From the NCBI RefSeq assembly GCF_002078015.1, contig NZ_LWBP01000001.1, forward strand, positions 62,001 through 126,000: DNA of 64,000 nucleotides, written 5' to 3'. The position numbers and the translations under genes were made by a program. This DNA comes from Niastella populi (GTDB taxonomy: Bacteria > Bacteroidota > Bacteroidia > Chitinophagales > Chitinophagaceae). This document shows, piece by piece, positions 1 to 9,040 of the stretch; position 1 is the stretch's first letter, and the number at the start of each line of letters is the position of its first letter. The notes under the pieces were generated by a model. It was not told where the DNA came from. It was given only the letters and a program-made list of their open reading frames with translations, and made no database searches.

Positions 1-1
1 T

Positions 2-652
2 AACGGCTCCCGCTTATGGATCACTAACGAAGCAGCGCCAAAGATCTTCATGACAACCGGTGAGGCAGGCGATCAGGCCGCTGCGCAAAAAACAAATTCG
101 CTCAGTGGCAAAGTGCTGCGCCTGAATATCGATGGAAGTATTCCTGCCGATAATCCGGTACCCGGCGACCCGGTGTGGAGTTATGGGCACCGCAATCCGC
201 AGGGACTGGTGATGGCCAACGGAATGCTGTATTCTTCTGAACACGGTGCGGGCGTTGAGGATGAAATAAACATTATCGAAAAAGGACGTAATTACGGTTG
301 GCCGCTGGTGTTGGGCCCCTGTGATGTCGATGAGGGCCGTTTTTGTAAGGAAGCAAATGTAAAAGAACCTTTGTGGAGCAGCGGGCGGGGCACGGTGGCC
401 ACCTGCGGACTGGAATACTACAACCACGATCTTATAACGCAATGGAAAAACTCATTGCTGCTGGCCACACTAAAGGATAAAACGTTATGGCAATTACAGC
501 TTGATGCTACCGGTGAGCACGTTATTAATACTACCATTTATTTAAGGGGCCATTTTGGCCGGTTGCGCGATCTTTGTATTTCTCCCCAGGGAAAAGTGTA
601 TCTCTGTACATCTAATGGCAATAACGATAAGATCATTGAAATTAGCGGGTAG
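2..652 (+). CDS. PQQ-dependent sugar dehydrogenase, C-terminal part (5' end outside window)
   Basis: The reading frame is open from the first bases, so the gene starts upstream and only about the last 216 residues are present. Visible motifs are those of the soluble aldose sugar dehydrogenase (GSDH) six-bladed propeller: SGKVLRLNIDG, GHRNPQGL, a SSEHG loop and NYGWP. These enzymes oxidise aldoses in the periplasm or outside the cell with PQQ and calcium. The next gene downstream is a paralogue in the same orientation, so the two form a tandem pair. The part with the signal peptide is not visible, so localisation is inferred. The family call is firm; the substrate is unknown. Confidence 0.88.
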   Translation, partial: NGSRLWITNEAAPKIFMTTGEAGDQAAAQKTNSLSGKVLRLNIDGSIPADNPVPGDPVWSYGHRNPQGLVMANGMLYSSEHGAGVEDEINIIEKGRNYGWPLVLGPCDVDEGRFCKEANVKEPLWSSGRGTVATCGLEYYNHDLITQWKNSLLLATLKDKTLWQLQLDATGEHVINTTIYLRGHFGRLRDLCISPQGKVYLCTSNGNNDKIIEISG

Positions 653-801
653 TGTTTACGGATGGCTGTTATATTTAATATGATTGATGCGCCCGGTGAT
701 TTAACTACAATGTGATAATTTTTATTGGTTAAAGAAGATCTCTGGAACGATTTTTTATCATGAAGTGGAAACTCTGATTTAACCACCAAAAATTGAAGTT
801 C

Positions 802-2034
802 ATGAAATCTTTTTCCTGGTTTATCAGCCTTGCAGCTGCATTCACTGTGTTGAATGCCTGTGATAAGGATGATAAAGATAAAAAACCCGAGTCGCCGTCA
901 ACAGGTAAACCCGTGGAGACAAAGCCGGCCAATACCACGTATGCGCCCGCGTTTACCGGCCAAACCCGCGTCAATGGCGTTAAAACTTCCGCCGCTTATA
1001 AGGCAACGGTACTCACTTCATCGCTGGCATCGCCCTGGGGCATCACCAGCCTGCCCGATGGCCGGTTGCTGATCACGCAAAAAGCAGGTACAATGCGTAT
1101 TGTTACGAATACCGGCGCGGTAAGTAATCCCATAACCGGTCTGCCTGCGGTCAATGCCGGCGGGCAGGGCGGACTGTTAGGTTTGTGTATCGACCCGCAG
1201 TTCAGTTCGAACCGGATGGTGTATTGGGTATTTTCTGAAAATGTATCAGGCGGTACGGTCACCGCTGTTGCCAAAGGCAGGCTGGCTGATAATGAGGCCA
1301 GCATCGAGAATGCAACGGTGATCTATCGTGCCATTCCCGCATATAATGGCACACTGCATTACGGTAGCCGTATCCTTTTCGACAAAACCGGTAACCTGTT
1401 CGTAAGCACAGGTGAACGCTCAGATTTAGCTACCCGGCCACTGGCCCAGTCGGTAACGGCTGCATTGGGAAAAATTATCCGCATTACCACCAGCGGAGCG
1501 CCGGCGCCGGGAAATCCGACCTTCAGCCAGACGGGTGCGTTGCCTGAACTATTCAGCATCGGTCACAGGAACCCGCAGGGGATAGCCATACACCCTGAAA
1601 CCGGAGAATTATGGCAAAGCGAACATGGTCCGCGCGGCGGCGATGAAATAAACCGGGTAAAAGGCGGCGCCAACTATGGTTGGCCGGTTATTACTTACGG
1701 GATAGAATATAGCGGACAACCCATCGGTAATCCGCCCATTCAGCAGCAAAACGGTATGGAGCAACCGGTATATTACTGGGACCCTGTAATTTCACCCAGC
1801 GGCATGACGTTTTACAATGGCAACCGTATTCCTGAATGGGAGAACGATCTGTTCATTGGCGCATTGAGCGGTACCCATATCGCCCGCCTGGTGCTCGAGG
1901 ATAACAAAGTAGTAGGAGAGGAGAGATTGCTGGAAAGCGAAGGCCAGCGCTTCAGGGATGTTACCCAGGGGACTGATGAAGCGTTGTACGCCATCACCGA
2001 CCAGGGCAGGTTGTATAAGATAGATAAGCAGTAA
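802..2034 (+). CDS. PQQ-dependent sugar dehydrogenase, lipoprotein
   Basis: About 410 residues. The N-terminus MKSFSWFISLAAAFTVLNAC is a lipoprotein signal with lipobox LNAC. The residues after the cysteine (CDKDDKDKK) resemble the acidic/lysine surface-export signal of Bacteroidota lipoproteins, so the enzyme may sit on the cell surface. A low-complexity Pro/Lys/Thr linker follows, then the GSDH propeller with SPWGITSLPDGRLLITQ, GGQGGLLGLCIDP, GHRNPQGIAIHP, SEHGPRGGDEIN and NYGWP. I chose the ATG at 802; an in-frame TTG at 793 adds only three residues. It lies 149 bases after the partial paralogue upstream and is followed by a terminator. PQQ and Ca binding is known for the family; the substrate is not predictable. 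Confidence 0.9.
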   Translation: MKSFSWFISLAAAFTVLNACDKDDKDKKPESPSTGKPVETKPANTTYAPAFTGQTRVNGVKTSAAYKATVLTSSLASPWGITSLPDGRLLITQKAGTMRIVTNTGAVSNPITGLPAVNAGGQGGLLGLCIDPQFSSNRMVYWVFSENVSGGTVTAVAKGRLADNEASIENATVIYRAIPAYNGTLHYGSRILFDKTGNLFVSTGERSDLATRPLAQSVTAALGKIIRITTSGAPAPGNPTFSQTGALPELFSIGHRNPQGIAIHPETGELWQSEHGPRGGDEINRVKGGANYGWPVITYGIEYSGQPIGNPPIQQQNGMEQPVYYWDPVISPSGMTFYNGNRIPEWENDLFIGALSGTHIARLVLEDNKVVGEERLLESEGQRFRDVTQGTDEALYAITDQGRLYKIDKQ

Positions 2035-2053
2035 TTTATAGTCGGCGAATATA

Positions 2054-2097
2054 AACGAGGCCACCCGGGTTGAATCAGGGTGGCTTCGTTGTTTTTT
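2054..2097 (+). terminator. Rho-independent terminator after the sugar dehydrogenase
   Basis: Arms AACGAGGCCACCC and GGGTGGCTTCGTT pair over 13 positions (one G-U) around an 11-base loop, followed by GTTTTTT. It starts about 20 bases after the stop codon of the dehydrogenase and would end that transcript. Confidence 0.8.
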
Positions 2098-2302
2098 GGG
2101 CCGGCAGCACTTTGCATTTTCCGCCCGGCCTGTTCTTTGCAACGCCCAACAGCAGTAAGAGCTCCCTGGCCAGGCGATACGCCGGTTACTGCCATTGCGC
2201 GTAACATTGAAATAAATATAAAGCAGTTGCCGGGCGAAAAAAATGTGCCTGCACCCCTGGCATCAAACGGTTTCTACACCAATTAGGATTTTTTGAACGG
2301 AA

Positions 2303-3418
2303 CTACTTACCTTTTTTTAGTGCGGCTTTTTTGTTATGGAAAAAGGTCTTTATTTTCTTTTTTAGTCCCTTATCTTCTTTTTTATCATTACCTATCAGGA
2401 AGGCAACAGGTTTAAGGGGCTCCACATGTTCGCAGATGATCTTTGTTATTCCCATCAACGGTATAGCGAGGATCATTCCCGGGATGCCCCAGAGCACCTC
2501 GCCGGCAACAAGGCCAACGATGGTAAACAATGGATTTATTTGTACTTCAGCGCCCACGATCAGTGGTTCCAGAATATACGATTGAAGAAATTGTACAACC
2601 GCGTAGGTTACAATTATGCCGATCAACAGCGTTGAGTTGCCGCCCTGCATAAGCGACATTCCTAACGTAAGCGCTGTGCCTATGAGGTTGCCCACAAAGG
2701 GCACAATTTCGAGCAGGCCGCAGATGATGGCAAAGAACAGCGCGTTCTTAACCCCGGCTATGGTAAAGCCGATGGTATACATGATCCACAGGCAAACGAT
2801 CATCATAAAAAGACCGGTGAGGTATTGCTGCGACACTTTTTGCGCTTCGTTCATGGTTTTCGTTGCTTCAGCCGACCTGCCATGCGGCGCCATCCGCACA
2901 ATGAAACCTTTCAGTTTTCCCCGGAAGAAAAGGAAGAGAAAAATGTAAACGAGGGTCAGCAGGGCGTTGGTAAGAAACCCCGAGATCCCAGTAAGGATAC
3001 CGGTCACGAACGAACCGGCAGTGCCCGAAGTTGAAGCCTGTTGTTTTTCAAGAAATTGTTTTTGCTTTTCCGGTGAAATGCCAACCTTTTCGGCAATGAA
3101 TTCACGCACGGCATTGTATTTAGCCGTAAGCTGTTGTTCGAGCCCGGCGCTATTTTGCGCAATATTCGAAACCTGCCAGCCCGTAAAAAGAAAAACCGCT
3201 GCAAAAAAAGCAACCAGCATCAGGATGCTGAGCAGGATGGCGGCAATATGCGGCACCTTTTTCCTTTGCAGCCATTTTACCACCGGCAGCAGCAGCATTG
3301 ATAACAGGCCGGCAAAAGTGAGGGGCAGTAAAAATGGTTTGGCATACACCAGGATCGCCACAATAAGAACAGCGGCGCTCAAAACAAGTACAGGTTTCAA
3401 TAATTGCCTCGGGGTCAT
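2303..3418 (-). CDS. AI-2E/PerM family membrane protein
   Basis: About 371 residues from the ATG at 3418 (MTPRQLLKPVLVLSAAVLIV). An in-frame start at 3457 would add 13 polar residues and is less likely. The layout matches the PerM/AI-2E transporter family: two closely spaced N-terminal membrane helices, a third near residue 65, a soluble stretch (about 95-140) with QNSAGLEQQL, then a cluster of C-terminal helices including GLLEIVPFVGNLIGT and EVLWGIPGMILAIP. The lysine-rich tail is cytoplasmic. Members export small molecules or ions; some act as Na+/H+ antiporters, and the autoinducer-2 label is not reliable for the family. The gene is monocistronic and convergent with the dehydrogenase at 802. 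Confidence 0.85.
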   Translation of the reverse strand: MTPRQLLKPVLVLSAAVLIVAILVYAKPFLLPLTFAGLLSMLLLPVVKWLQRKKVPHIAAILLSILMLVAFFAAVFLFTGWQVSNIAQNSAGLEQQLTAKYNAVREFIAEKVGISPEKQKQFLEKQQASTSGTAGSFVTGILTGISGFLTNALLTLVYIFLFLFFRGKLKGFIVRMAPHGRSAEATKTMNEAQKVSQQYLTGLFMMIVCLWIMYTIGFTIAGVKNALFFAIICGLLEIVPFVGNLIGTALTLGMSLMQGGNSTLLIGIIVTYAVVQFLQSYILEPLIVGAEVQINPLFTIVGLVAGEVLWGIPGMILAIPLMGITKIICEHVEPLKPVAFLIGNDKKEDKGLKKKIKTFFHNKKAALKKGK

Positions 3419-3544
3419 ACCTACGGTATAGAAATTATTATACCTATGGCTCACCATCCATTGACGTTACCAGCTTTGGCAATGTATAACCGGTACCTGT
3501 TGCATCATTCTTGTAGAATAATGTCTACACAGTATTTGCGTGGT

Positions 3545-3871
3545 TTATTCCCTTCCGGCAAAGTGGCTGAGTAAACTTTGCAGTTTATAAACATCTTCGC
3601 CGCTTATTACAAACAGCATAGCGCCATTGAGGCTCCACCTTCTTTTTTCCGTATCGGGGTTATAATGTTTCATTCCATACGCATCGGCTGCTGCATATGA
3701 ATCAAAGAAAAACAGCTCAACCTTTGTTTGGGACACCGTTGAGCGAAATACCAACTGGTTATTGCCATTTTCTTCGGCCAGGAATGGTTCTTCCCAGGAA
3801 TTCAGAAAAGCTTCCGCATTGCGGGCATTGGGGTGGGAAAGATCAATTTTTATACGATGTTGATTGGGCAT
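3545..3871 (-). CDS. Hypothetical protein, 108 residues
   Basis: I do not recognise a family. The protein is soluble, has no signal peptide or membrane segment, and contains an aromatic patch (VELFFFDSYAAADAYGMKHY) and the C-terminal VYKLQSLLSHFAGRE. Codon use and base composition resemble the neighbours, and the frame is uninterrupted, so it is likely a real gene. It stands alone on the minus strand, 127 bases upstream (in map terms) of the start of the AI-2E gene. No function is proposed. Confidence 0.55.
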   Translation of the reverse strand: MPNQHRIKIDLSHPNARNAEAFLNSWEEPFLAEENGNNQLVFRSTVSQTKVELFFFDSYAAADAYGMKHYNPDTEKRRWSLNGAMLFVISGEDVYKLQSLLSHFAGRE

Positions 3872-4059
3872 ACACTGAATTGCTTGTAAATATAGATTAT
3901 TCTATATGTTTCCCTTATGATAATATGCTGTTTAAAAACAATGCCGGCACAAGCGATCATATAAAAGTACTTTATGAGCCGAAAGGCGATCACCCCGAGT
4001 TCACCGCTATCGGCGAAATGAAAAAAGAACGGGGCCTTGCCATGCCCCGTAAATAAGAA

Positions 4060-4989
4060 CTATCCTTTCCCTTCATACGCTTTTTTCAGTGTGGCAATAT
4101 CGAGCTTCTTCATTGGCAGGAACGCTTGTGTTACCCGGTCTATTTGTTGTTGGGAACCGTTGGTGAACACGTCGTTCATAATAGCAGGACTGATCTGCCA
4201 CGACACGCCAAATTTATCTTTCAACCAGCCGCATTGTTCACTCTCCGGTACGGCCGATAATTGCTGCCAGTAATGATCAACTTCAGCCTGGTCGTTACAA
4301 TTCACCAATAAAGACACCGCCTCATTGAAATCGAAATGATGGTGGCGGGCGCTGTCCATAGCGGAAAACCAGTTTCCTTCCAGGTTGAAATCGGCAAACA
4401 TAACATTGCCTTCCTTATCGGGCTCCATCCCGGCGGGATAGCGGTGCAGCGAGCCGGCCTGTGTGTTCCTGAAAACGGATAAATAAAAATTGATCGCTTC
4501 TTCGGCCTTGCCGCATTTATCTTTTACAAACAGCAGGGAAGGAATGATGGGCGGGCGTGGTTCGCCGGCAGCATCGGTAAGCATCAGTTGCCACGTTAAG
4601 CCGTATTTATCCATTACCCAGCCATACCGTTTGCTGAACGGGTATTCGCCGATGGGCATCAATGCATTTCCGCCATCGATCAGTTTATTCCATACTTCAT
4701 CTATCTTTTCCCGGGCCGCATTTTCGGGGTTGGGTGAGGAACCGAAAAGCAGTGGATCGAAATTTACGATGAAGGAAATAGCCGGGGTGAATTTGAAGTA
4801 TGGCCCGGCGCTGATTGACATAAATTTATAATTCCACAACTCGAAATTTACGAAGTCGCAATCGCCCGACGGGGTATTGCGGATCACACTGGTGTGTGTG
4901 ATCGTCGATCCGGGGAAAACGGATGTATAAAACTGTGCGGCTTCTTTGGCCTCCTTATCGAACCATAAATGCGGAATGATCTTTTGCAT
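4060..4989 (-). CDS. Two-domain VOC/PhnB-like protein
   Basis: 309 residues with two tandem VOC (glyoxalase/bleomycin-resistance fold) units of the PhnB/3-demethylubiquinone-methyltransferase-like type. The first (about 1-135) starts IIPHLWFDKEAKEAAQFYTSVF; the second (about 146-275) starts IIPSLLFVKDKCGKAEEAINFYLSVF. Each ends with the family pattern of a conserved Gly-Trp segment before the last strand (RYGWVMDKYGLTWQL; QCGWLKDKFGVSWQI). The tandem units could pair with each other to form one VOC active site. No metal or substrate can be assigned. The next gene upstream (5031-5963) is on the same strand with a 41-base gap, so the two may be co-transcribed. Confidence 0.85.
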   Translation of the reverse strand: MQKIIPHLWFDKEAKEAAQFYTSVFPGSTITHTSVIRNTPSGDCDFVNFELWNYKFMSISAGPYFKFTPAISFIVNFDPLLFGSSPNPENAAREKIDEVWNKLIDGGNALMPIGEYPFSKRYGWVMDKYGLTWQLMLTDAAGEPRPPIIPSLLFVKDKCGKAEEAINFYLSVFRNTQAGSLHRYPAGMEPDKEGNVMFADFNLEGNWFSAMDSARHHHFDFNEAVSLLVNCNDQAEVDHYWQQLSAVPESEQCGWLKDKFGVSWQISPAIMNDVFTNGSQQQIDRVTQAFLPMKKLDIATLKKAYEGKG

Positions 4990-5030
4990 GACTTTTTGTT
5001 TTATAAGTTAATAGTGACCGGTGTAACTGA

Positions 5031-5963
5031 TCAAAACGTTGGGGGCGGGGCGTTCAGGTCTGCATCGAGGAAATCGGTGATCATGGGTATCAGCCAGCCG
5101 CCGCGTTGCATCATACCAATATGCGTGGTGCCGGGAATAATGGCCAGCCGTGATTTTGGCATTCCATGGATATCGCCCATTTTACCACCACCTTTGGCGC
5201 GGAACAGTTCCAGTGCATGTTCATAACGTACGCCGTCGGCATCGCCAATGGCAATGAAAAGGGGCGCCTGGATCTTCTTCACCTCTTTCGACCAGTCGTA
5301 CGGTTTAAGGTCGATACTGATGACCTTCTTTACATAATCAGCAAACCGGGCCGGGTCGTTCCCAAAACTATCATATTGTTTTTGTATGGGTGAACCTTTG
5401 AACACATCAGGGGTGAAAGTAGCATACATCGCTTCCACATCGGGCCACCAGCCATCGTGGGCATAAGTGCCCGATAAGATCACCAGCCTGCGTACCTGCT
5501 CCGGATGCCGTACCGCAAACTGAAAAGCAACGCCACCGCCCATACTATAACCGAGTATGTCGGCGCTGTCTACTTTAAGATGTTTGAGCAGTTCCGAAAC
5601 ATCGTCGGCCATGCCTTCATAACTAAGTTCCCGGCTGATATCTTTTGTACGGCCATGGCCCTGCATTTCCGCTACTATTACTTTCCGGTCTTTCAGCATA
5701 GGTATGATGTGCGACCAGTTCAAAGGAATGTTCATATAAGAGCCATGCAACAGTACAATGGGTTTGCCGCTGCCATACACCTCGTAATACATTTTTAAAC
5801 CGTTTACCGCTACATAACCGGTATCAACCGGTTTTATGTTTTGAGCGGCAGCCGTGTCTTTTGATGAGGTTGAAGTGTTTTGTTCGTTTGTAGTGCCCTG
5901 CCGGCAGGATGTTGTTACCGCCACCATAATGATCCATAAACTGGTTCTGATATACTTATTCAT
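5031..5963 (-). CDS. Alpha/beta hydrolase lipoprotein
   Basis: 310 residues. The N-terminus is a lipoprotein signal with TTSC at residues 17-20, so the enzyme is probably anchored in the periplasm or outer membrane. The hydrolase fold follows: oxyanion region VLLHGSYMN, AEMQGHGRT, nucleophile elbow GYSMGGG (Ser140), an acid in FIAIGDADG and the catalytic His in IIPGTTHIGMM (about residue 281). The substrate is not predictable (ester, lactone or epoxide). It is divergent from the AraC regulator at 6119; the 155-base gap holds both promoters, which makes local control plausible but not shown. Confidence 0.87.
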   Translation of the reverse strand: MNKYIRTSLWIIMVAVTTSCRQGTTNEQNTSTSSKDTAAAQNIKPVDTGYVAVNGLKMYYEVYGSGKPIVLLHGSYMNIPLNWSHIIPMLKDRKVIVAEMQGHGRTKDISRELSYEGMADDVSELLKHLKVDSADILGYSMGGGVAFQFAVRHPEQVRRLVILSGTYAHDGWWPDVEAMYATFTPDVFKGSPIQKQYDSFGNDPARFADYVKKVISIDLKPYDWSKEVKKIQAPLFIAIGDADGVRYEHALELFRAKGGGKMGDIHGMPKSRLAIIPGTTHIGMMQRGGWLIPMITDFLDADLNAPPPTF

Positions 5964-6118
5964 GTCGTATGTTTTGTTAACGATACAAATCTCGGTAACA
6001 ATGCCATGCCCGGGGAGGGGTGTTTGTGACTATAAGGGGGGTAAAAGCGACAAGTGTGGATATATATCAATAAAGAAGCCCCGCACCCCCTGCAATTTTA
6101 ATTTACTAATTTTACTTT

Positions 6119-6976
6119 ATGCAGACCATTGAAAAGTTCCTCGATGTTCATAAACAAAACCACCAACTCTCCATCAGGCTCATTTCACCCACCTTCGGCC
6201 AGCTGCCGCCCGAAATGGTGTATTGTTATGGTTTAACCCACCGCAAACCACACTACTTTTTTATTTTTATGCTCGATGGCCTCACACACCACGGCGTCGA
6301 TCTGCAGCAGTTCGACATAAAAAATAACGAACTGCTTTTCATTGTCCCGCATCAGATCCACCAGTTGCCATTAACAAAACAGGGCACTGATTATTACAAA
6401 CTTGGTTTTGACGAAAACTGTTTGTCGTTGCTGCCGAAACAATATCCCTTTCTTATCAACCCGTTAAATAATCAGAAAATTAAGTTTACGCCATCCGCTG
6501 CGGGAAGACTGAGGTCGATCTTTGAAGTACTGCTTGATCTGTTAAGCGCAATGAGCACCGATCCCGCACTTATTCTCGCGCACCTCAATAGCCTGTTAAC
6601 GGAGATCAATGCCGCTTACTTTGCAAATGACCCCAACCCGGCAGATGAAAAGCTTTCCAAATACATCAGTTTTAAGATCTATGTAGAGAACAAGCTCATC
6701 GATCACCCGACGATCAAAGAGCTGGCGGAAGCGCTCGCCCTCAACACCAATAGCCTGTACAACATCGTTAAACATTACTCGGGGCTTTCGCCCAAGGAAT
6801 TCATCACCAACCGCCTTATACTCGAAGCAAAACGCCGGCTCTACTATTCAGAAAGTTCCATTAAACAGCTGGCCTACGACTTAGGTTTTAACGATCCCGA
6901 ATACTTCGCCCGCTTATTCAAAAAAGTAACCGGTAAAACCATCACCGTGTTCGTTCAGGATTTGTCAGGGAACTAA
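6119..6976 (+). CDS. AraC family transcriptional regulator
   Basis: 285 residues. The N-terminal half (1-165) is a cupin-like sensor domain without strong motifs; the last 100 residues carry the two helix-turn-helix units of the AraC/XylS family ([20 protein letters not shown] and [20 protein letters not shown], ending FKKVTGKT). It is divergent from the hydrolase and 62 bases ahead of the aldo/keto reductase, so either could be its target. Four AraC-type genes occur in this window; this is the only one on the plus strand that precedes its probable target. Confidence 0.88.
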   Translation: MQTIEKFLDVHKQNHQLSIRLISPTFGQLPPEMVYCYGLTHRKPHYFFIFMLDGLTHHGVDLQQFDIKNNELLFIVPHQIHQLPLTKQGTDYYKLGFDENCLSLLPKQYPFLINPLNNQKIKFTPSAAGRLRSIFEVLLDLLSAMSTDPALILAHLNSLLTEINAAYFANDPNPADEKLSKYISFKIYVENKLIDHPTIKELAEALALNTNSLYNIVKHYSGLSPKEFITNRLILEAKRRLYYSESSIKQLAYDLGFNDPEYFARLFKKVTGKTITVFVQDLSGN

Positions 6977-7038
6977 TATGTTTTGTCCGGCCCATTGTTA
7001 CCTGTTCTTCAGAGATTCGTGCACATAAAAAAATAAAA

Positions 7039-8031
7039 ATGAAGAACAGGAAACTCGGAACAAACGGACCGTTGGTATCGGCCATAGGCCTGGGGTGTAT
7101 GGGCATGTCGGGTGTTTACGGGCAATCGGACGATGCAACCTCCATTGCTACCATTGAAAGGGCGCTCGAGCTTGGACATAATTTTTTAGACACTGCCGAT
7201 TTTTACCGCACGGGTCATAACGAAGAAGTGGTAGGCAGGGCTATCAGGGGCAAACGCGACAAAGCCTTTCTTTCAGTAAAAACGGGAATGATGCTTGCAC
7301 CCGGCCCCAACGGGTCAATGACCATCGGACCAGTTAATGGTCACCCTGATTACATTCGCAATGCTGTACTGTACAGCCTGCAGCGGCTCAAAACGGATTA
7401 TATCGATCTGTATACACCGGCGCGGGTTGACCCCAATGTGCCTGTTGAGGACACTATTGGCGCCCTGGCCGACCTTGTGCAAAAAGGCATTATCCGTTAC
7501 ATCGGGCTTTCTGAAGCAGCAGCACCCACTATCCGGAGGGCCGCCGCCGTTCATCCCATTACGGCGCTGCAGATAGAGTATTCGCTCTGGAGCAGGGATA
7601 TTGAAGCGGAAGTGCTCCCCACCATTCGTGAACTTGGTATCGGGTTGGTGGCTTATTCTCCGCTTAGCAGGGGTTTTTTAAGTGGAGAGATCAGAACACC
7701 GGATGACCTGAAAGATAACCGGGTGCATATGCCGCGTTTTCAGGGAGAGAACTTTTATAAAAATCTTGAACTGGTGGAAAAGATCAAAGCGCTGGCCGCT
7801 GAAAAGAACTGTACGCCTTCCCAACTGGCGCTTGCCTGGGTGCTGGCAGGGGGAGAAGATATCATAGCTATTCCGGGCACCAAACGTATAGCCTACCTGG
7901 AGGAGAACATTGCCGCTGAAAACGTGCAGCTTACGCCGAAAGACCTGGAAAGCATTGACGCTATTATGCCGGCGGGTATCGTTTCAGGCACCCGCTATCC
8001 TGAAACGTTCATGAAGTTATTGAACCGGTAA
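7039..8031 (+). CDS. Aldo/keto reductase
   Basis: 330 residues, normal length for the family. It starts [21 protein letters not shown] and has the NADPH-dependent TIM-barrel signature. Three members of the catalytic tetrad are visible: Asp51 (FLDTADFY), Tyr56 and Lys81 (SVKTG). The fourth, the His of the usual QHRVD motif, is replaced: here the segment reads [18 protein letters not shown], with Ala128 at the His position. NADPH-binding residues are present near the C-terminus ([15 protein letters not shown]). It likely reduces or oxidises small carbonyl compounds; the lost His may shift it toward a narrower chemistry. It shares its strand with the SDR 105 bases downstream. Confidence 0.9.
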   Translation: MKNRKLGTNGPLVSAIGLGCMGMSGVYGQSDDATSIATIERALELGHNFLDTADFYRTGHNEEVVGRAIRGKRDKAFLSVKTGMMLAPGPNGSMTIGPVNGHPDYIRNAVLYSLQRLKTDYIDLYTPARVDPNVPVEDTIGALADLVQKGIIRYIGLSEAAAPTIRRAAAVHPITALQIEYSLWSRDIEAEVLPTIRELGIGLVAYSPLSRGFLSGEIRTPDDLKDNRVHMPRFQGENFYKNLELVEKIKALAAEKNCTPSQLALAWVLAGGEDIIAIPGTKRIAYLEENIAAENVQLTPKDLESIDAIMPAGIVSGTRYPETFMKLLNR

Positions 8032-8136
8032 GCACGTAATTCCGTGCTATTCTTCCCTACAAATGGGTTATTTCTGCCGCGCGGGCGCTGGTAGCTTTGA
8101 CATGTCAAATAAGGAATAACAATAAAACTTATAATC

Positions 8137-8958
8137 ATGTCAAAAGTTATCTTCATTACCGGTGCATCGAGAGGGTTCGGCAAACTGTGGGCCGAAGCAT
8201 TTTTAAAACGGGGCGATAAAGTGGCTGCCGCCGCCCGCAATACCGCTGCCTTGCAGGACCTGGTTGACACCTATGGCAGCAACATGCTGCCTGTTGAGCT
8301 GGATGTAAACAATAAACAGGCGAGCGCAGAGGCGGTTAAAAGCATTACCAAACAGTTTGGCCGCATAGATGTTCTAATTAATAATGCCGGCTATGGTTTG
8401 TTCGGTACCGTGGAAGAAACCACCGAAGAGCAGGCCCGGGCGCAAATGGAAACCAATTTCTTTGGTTTGCTATGGGTTACCCAGGCGGTGCTGCCGGTGA
8501 TGCGGGCGCAGAAAAGCGGTCACATCATTCAGGTATCCAGCTTTTTGGGACTCACTACATTACCGGTTTTAGGCGTGTACAATGCATCTAAGTTCGCGGT
8601 AGAGGGGTTGAGTGAAACACTGGCCAGCGAAGTGGCGCACCTCGGCATAAAAGTGACGCTGATAGAACCCAACGGGTACAGTACCGAATGGGCCGGCGCG
8701 TCTGCCAGTCAAACCACCGCCGATATTACCGATTATGCACCCGTACGCGACGCGTTCTTCAAATCGGCTGAAAGCCCTGAAATCTGGGGTAAACCGGAAG
8801 CGACAGTTGCGCCGATCCTGAAAGTGGTAGATGAGGCCAATCCGCCGGCGCGGTTACTGCTTGGCAAAATTGCCTACCATGGTGTAAAAGAGGTATACGC
8901 AGGCAGGTTGAAGGAGTTTGACGAATGGAAAGAGGTAAGTATCGCTGCCCACGGTTAA
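8137..8958 (+). CDS. Short-chain dehydrogenase/reductase (classical SDR)
   Basis: 273 residues. The Rossmann motif is TGASRGFGK (residues 9-16), followed by NNAGYG, the catalytic serine in IQVSSFLG (about 134-135) and YNASK (Tyr148, Lys152). All residues needed for NAD(P)-dependent oxidoreduction are present. The substrate is unknown. It is probably part of a small redox cassette with the preceding aldo/keto reductase and the AraC regulator that follows. An imperfect stem-loop (about 8975-9019) lies just behind the stop codon. Confidence 0.9.
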   Translation: MSKVIFITGASRGFGKLWAEAFLKRGDKVAAAARNTAALQDLVDTYGSNMLPVELDVNNKQASAEAVKSITKQFGRIDVLINNAGYGLFGTVEETTEEQARAQMETNFFGLLWVTQAVLPVMRAQKSGHIIQVSSFLGLTTLPVLGVYNASKFAVEGLSETLASEVAHLGIKVTLIEPNGYSTEWAGASASQTTADITDYAPVRDAFFKSAESPEIWGKPEATVAPILKVVDEANPPARLLLGKIAYHGVKEVYAGRLKEFDEWKEVSIAAHG

Positions 8959-8974
8959 TAATAAACAGAACGGC

Positions 8975-9019
8975 AAAGCCTGTGACATGTTAAGAAAACT
9001 TACATTTGACACAGGCTTT
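8975..9019 (+). terminator. Imperfect stem-loop after the SDR gene, possible weak terminator
   Basis: Arms AAAGCCTGTG (8975-8984) and CACAGGCTTT (9010-9019) pair perfectly over 10 bases, and the 25-base interior can partly extend the stem. Only a short T-rich tail (GTTCTT) follows, so termination is likely incomplete. The structure also covers the alternative start at 8987 of the next gene, which argues for the later start at 9041. Confidence 0.45.
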
Positions 9020-9040
9020 GTTCTTATAAAATCATTCCCG

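Noticed and set aside
2080-2286. 68-codon open frame after the sugar dehydrogenase
   Set aside because: It starts within the terminator and has no recognisable similarity.
8987-9040. Earlier start for the AraC gene
   Set aside because: It lies inside the stem-loop behind the SDR gene and adds non-conserved residues.
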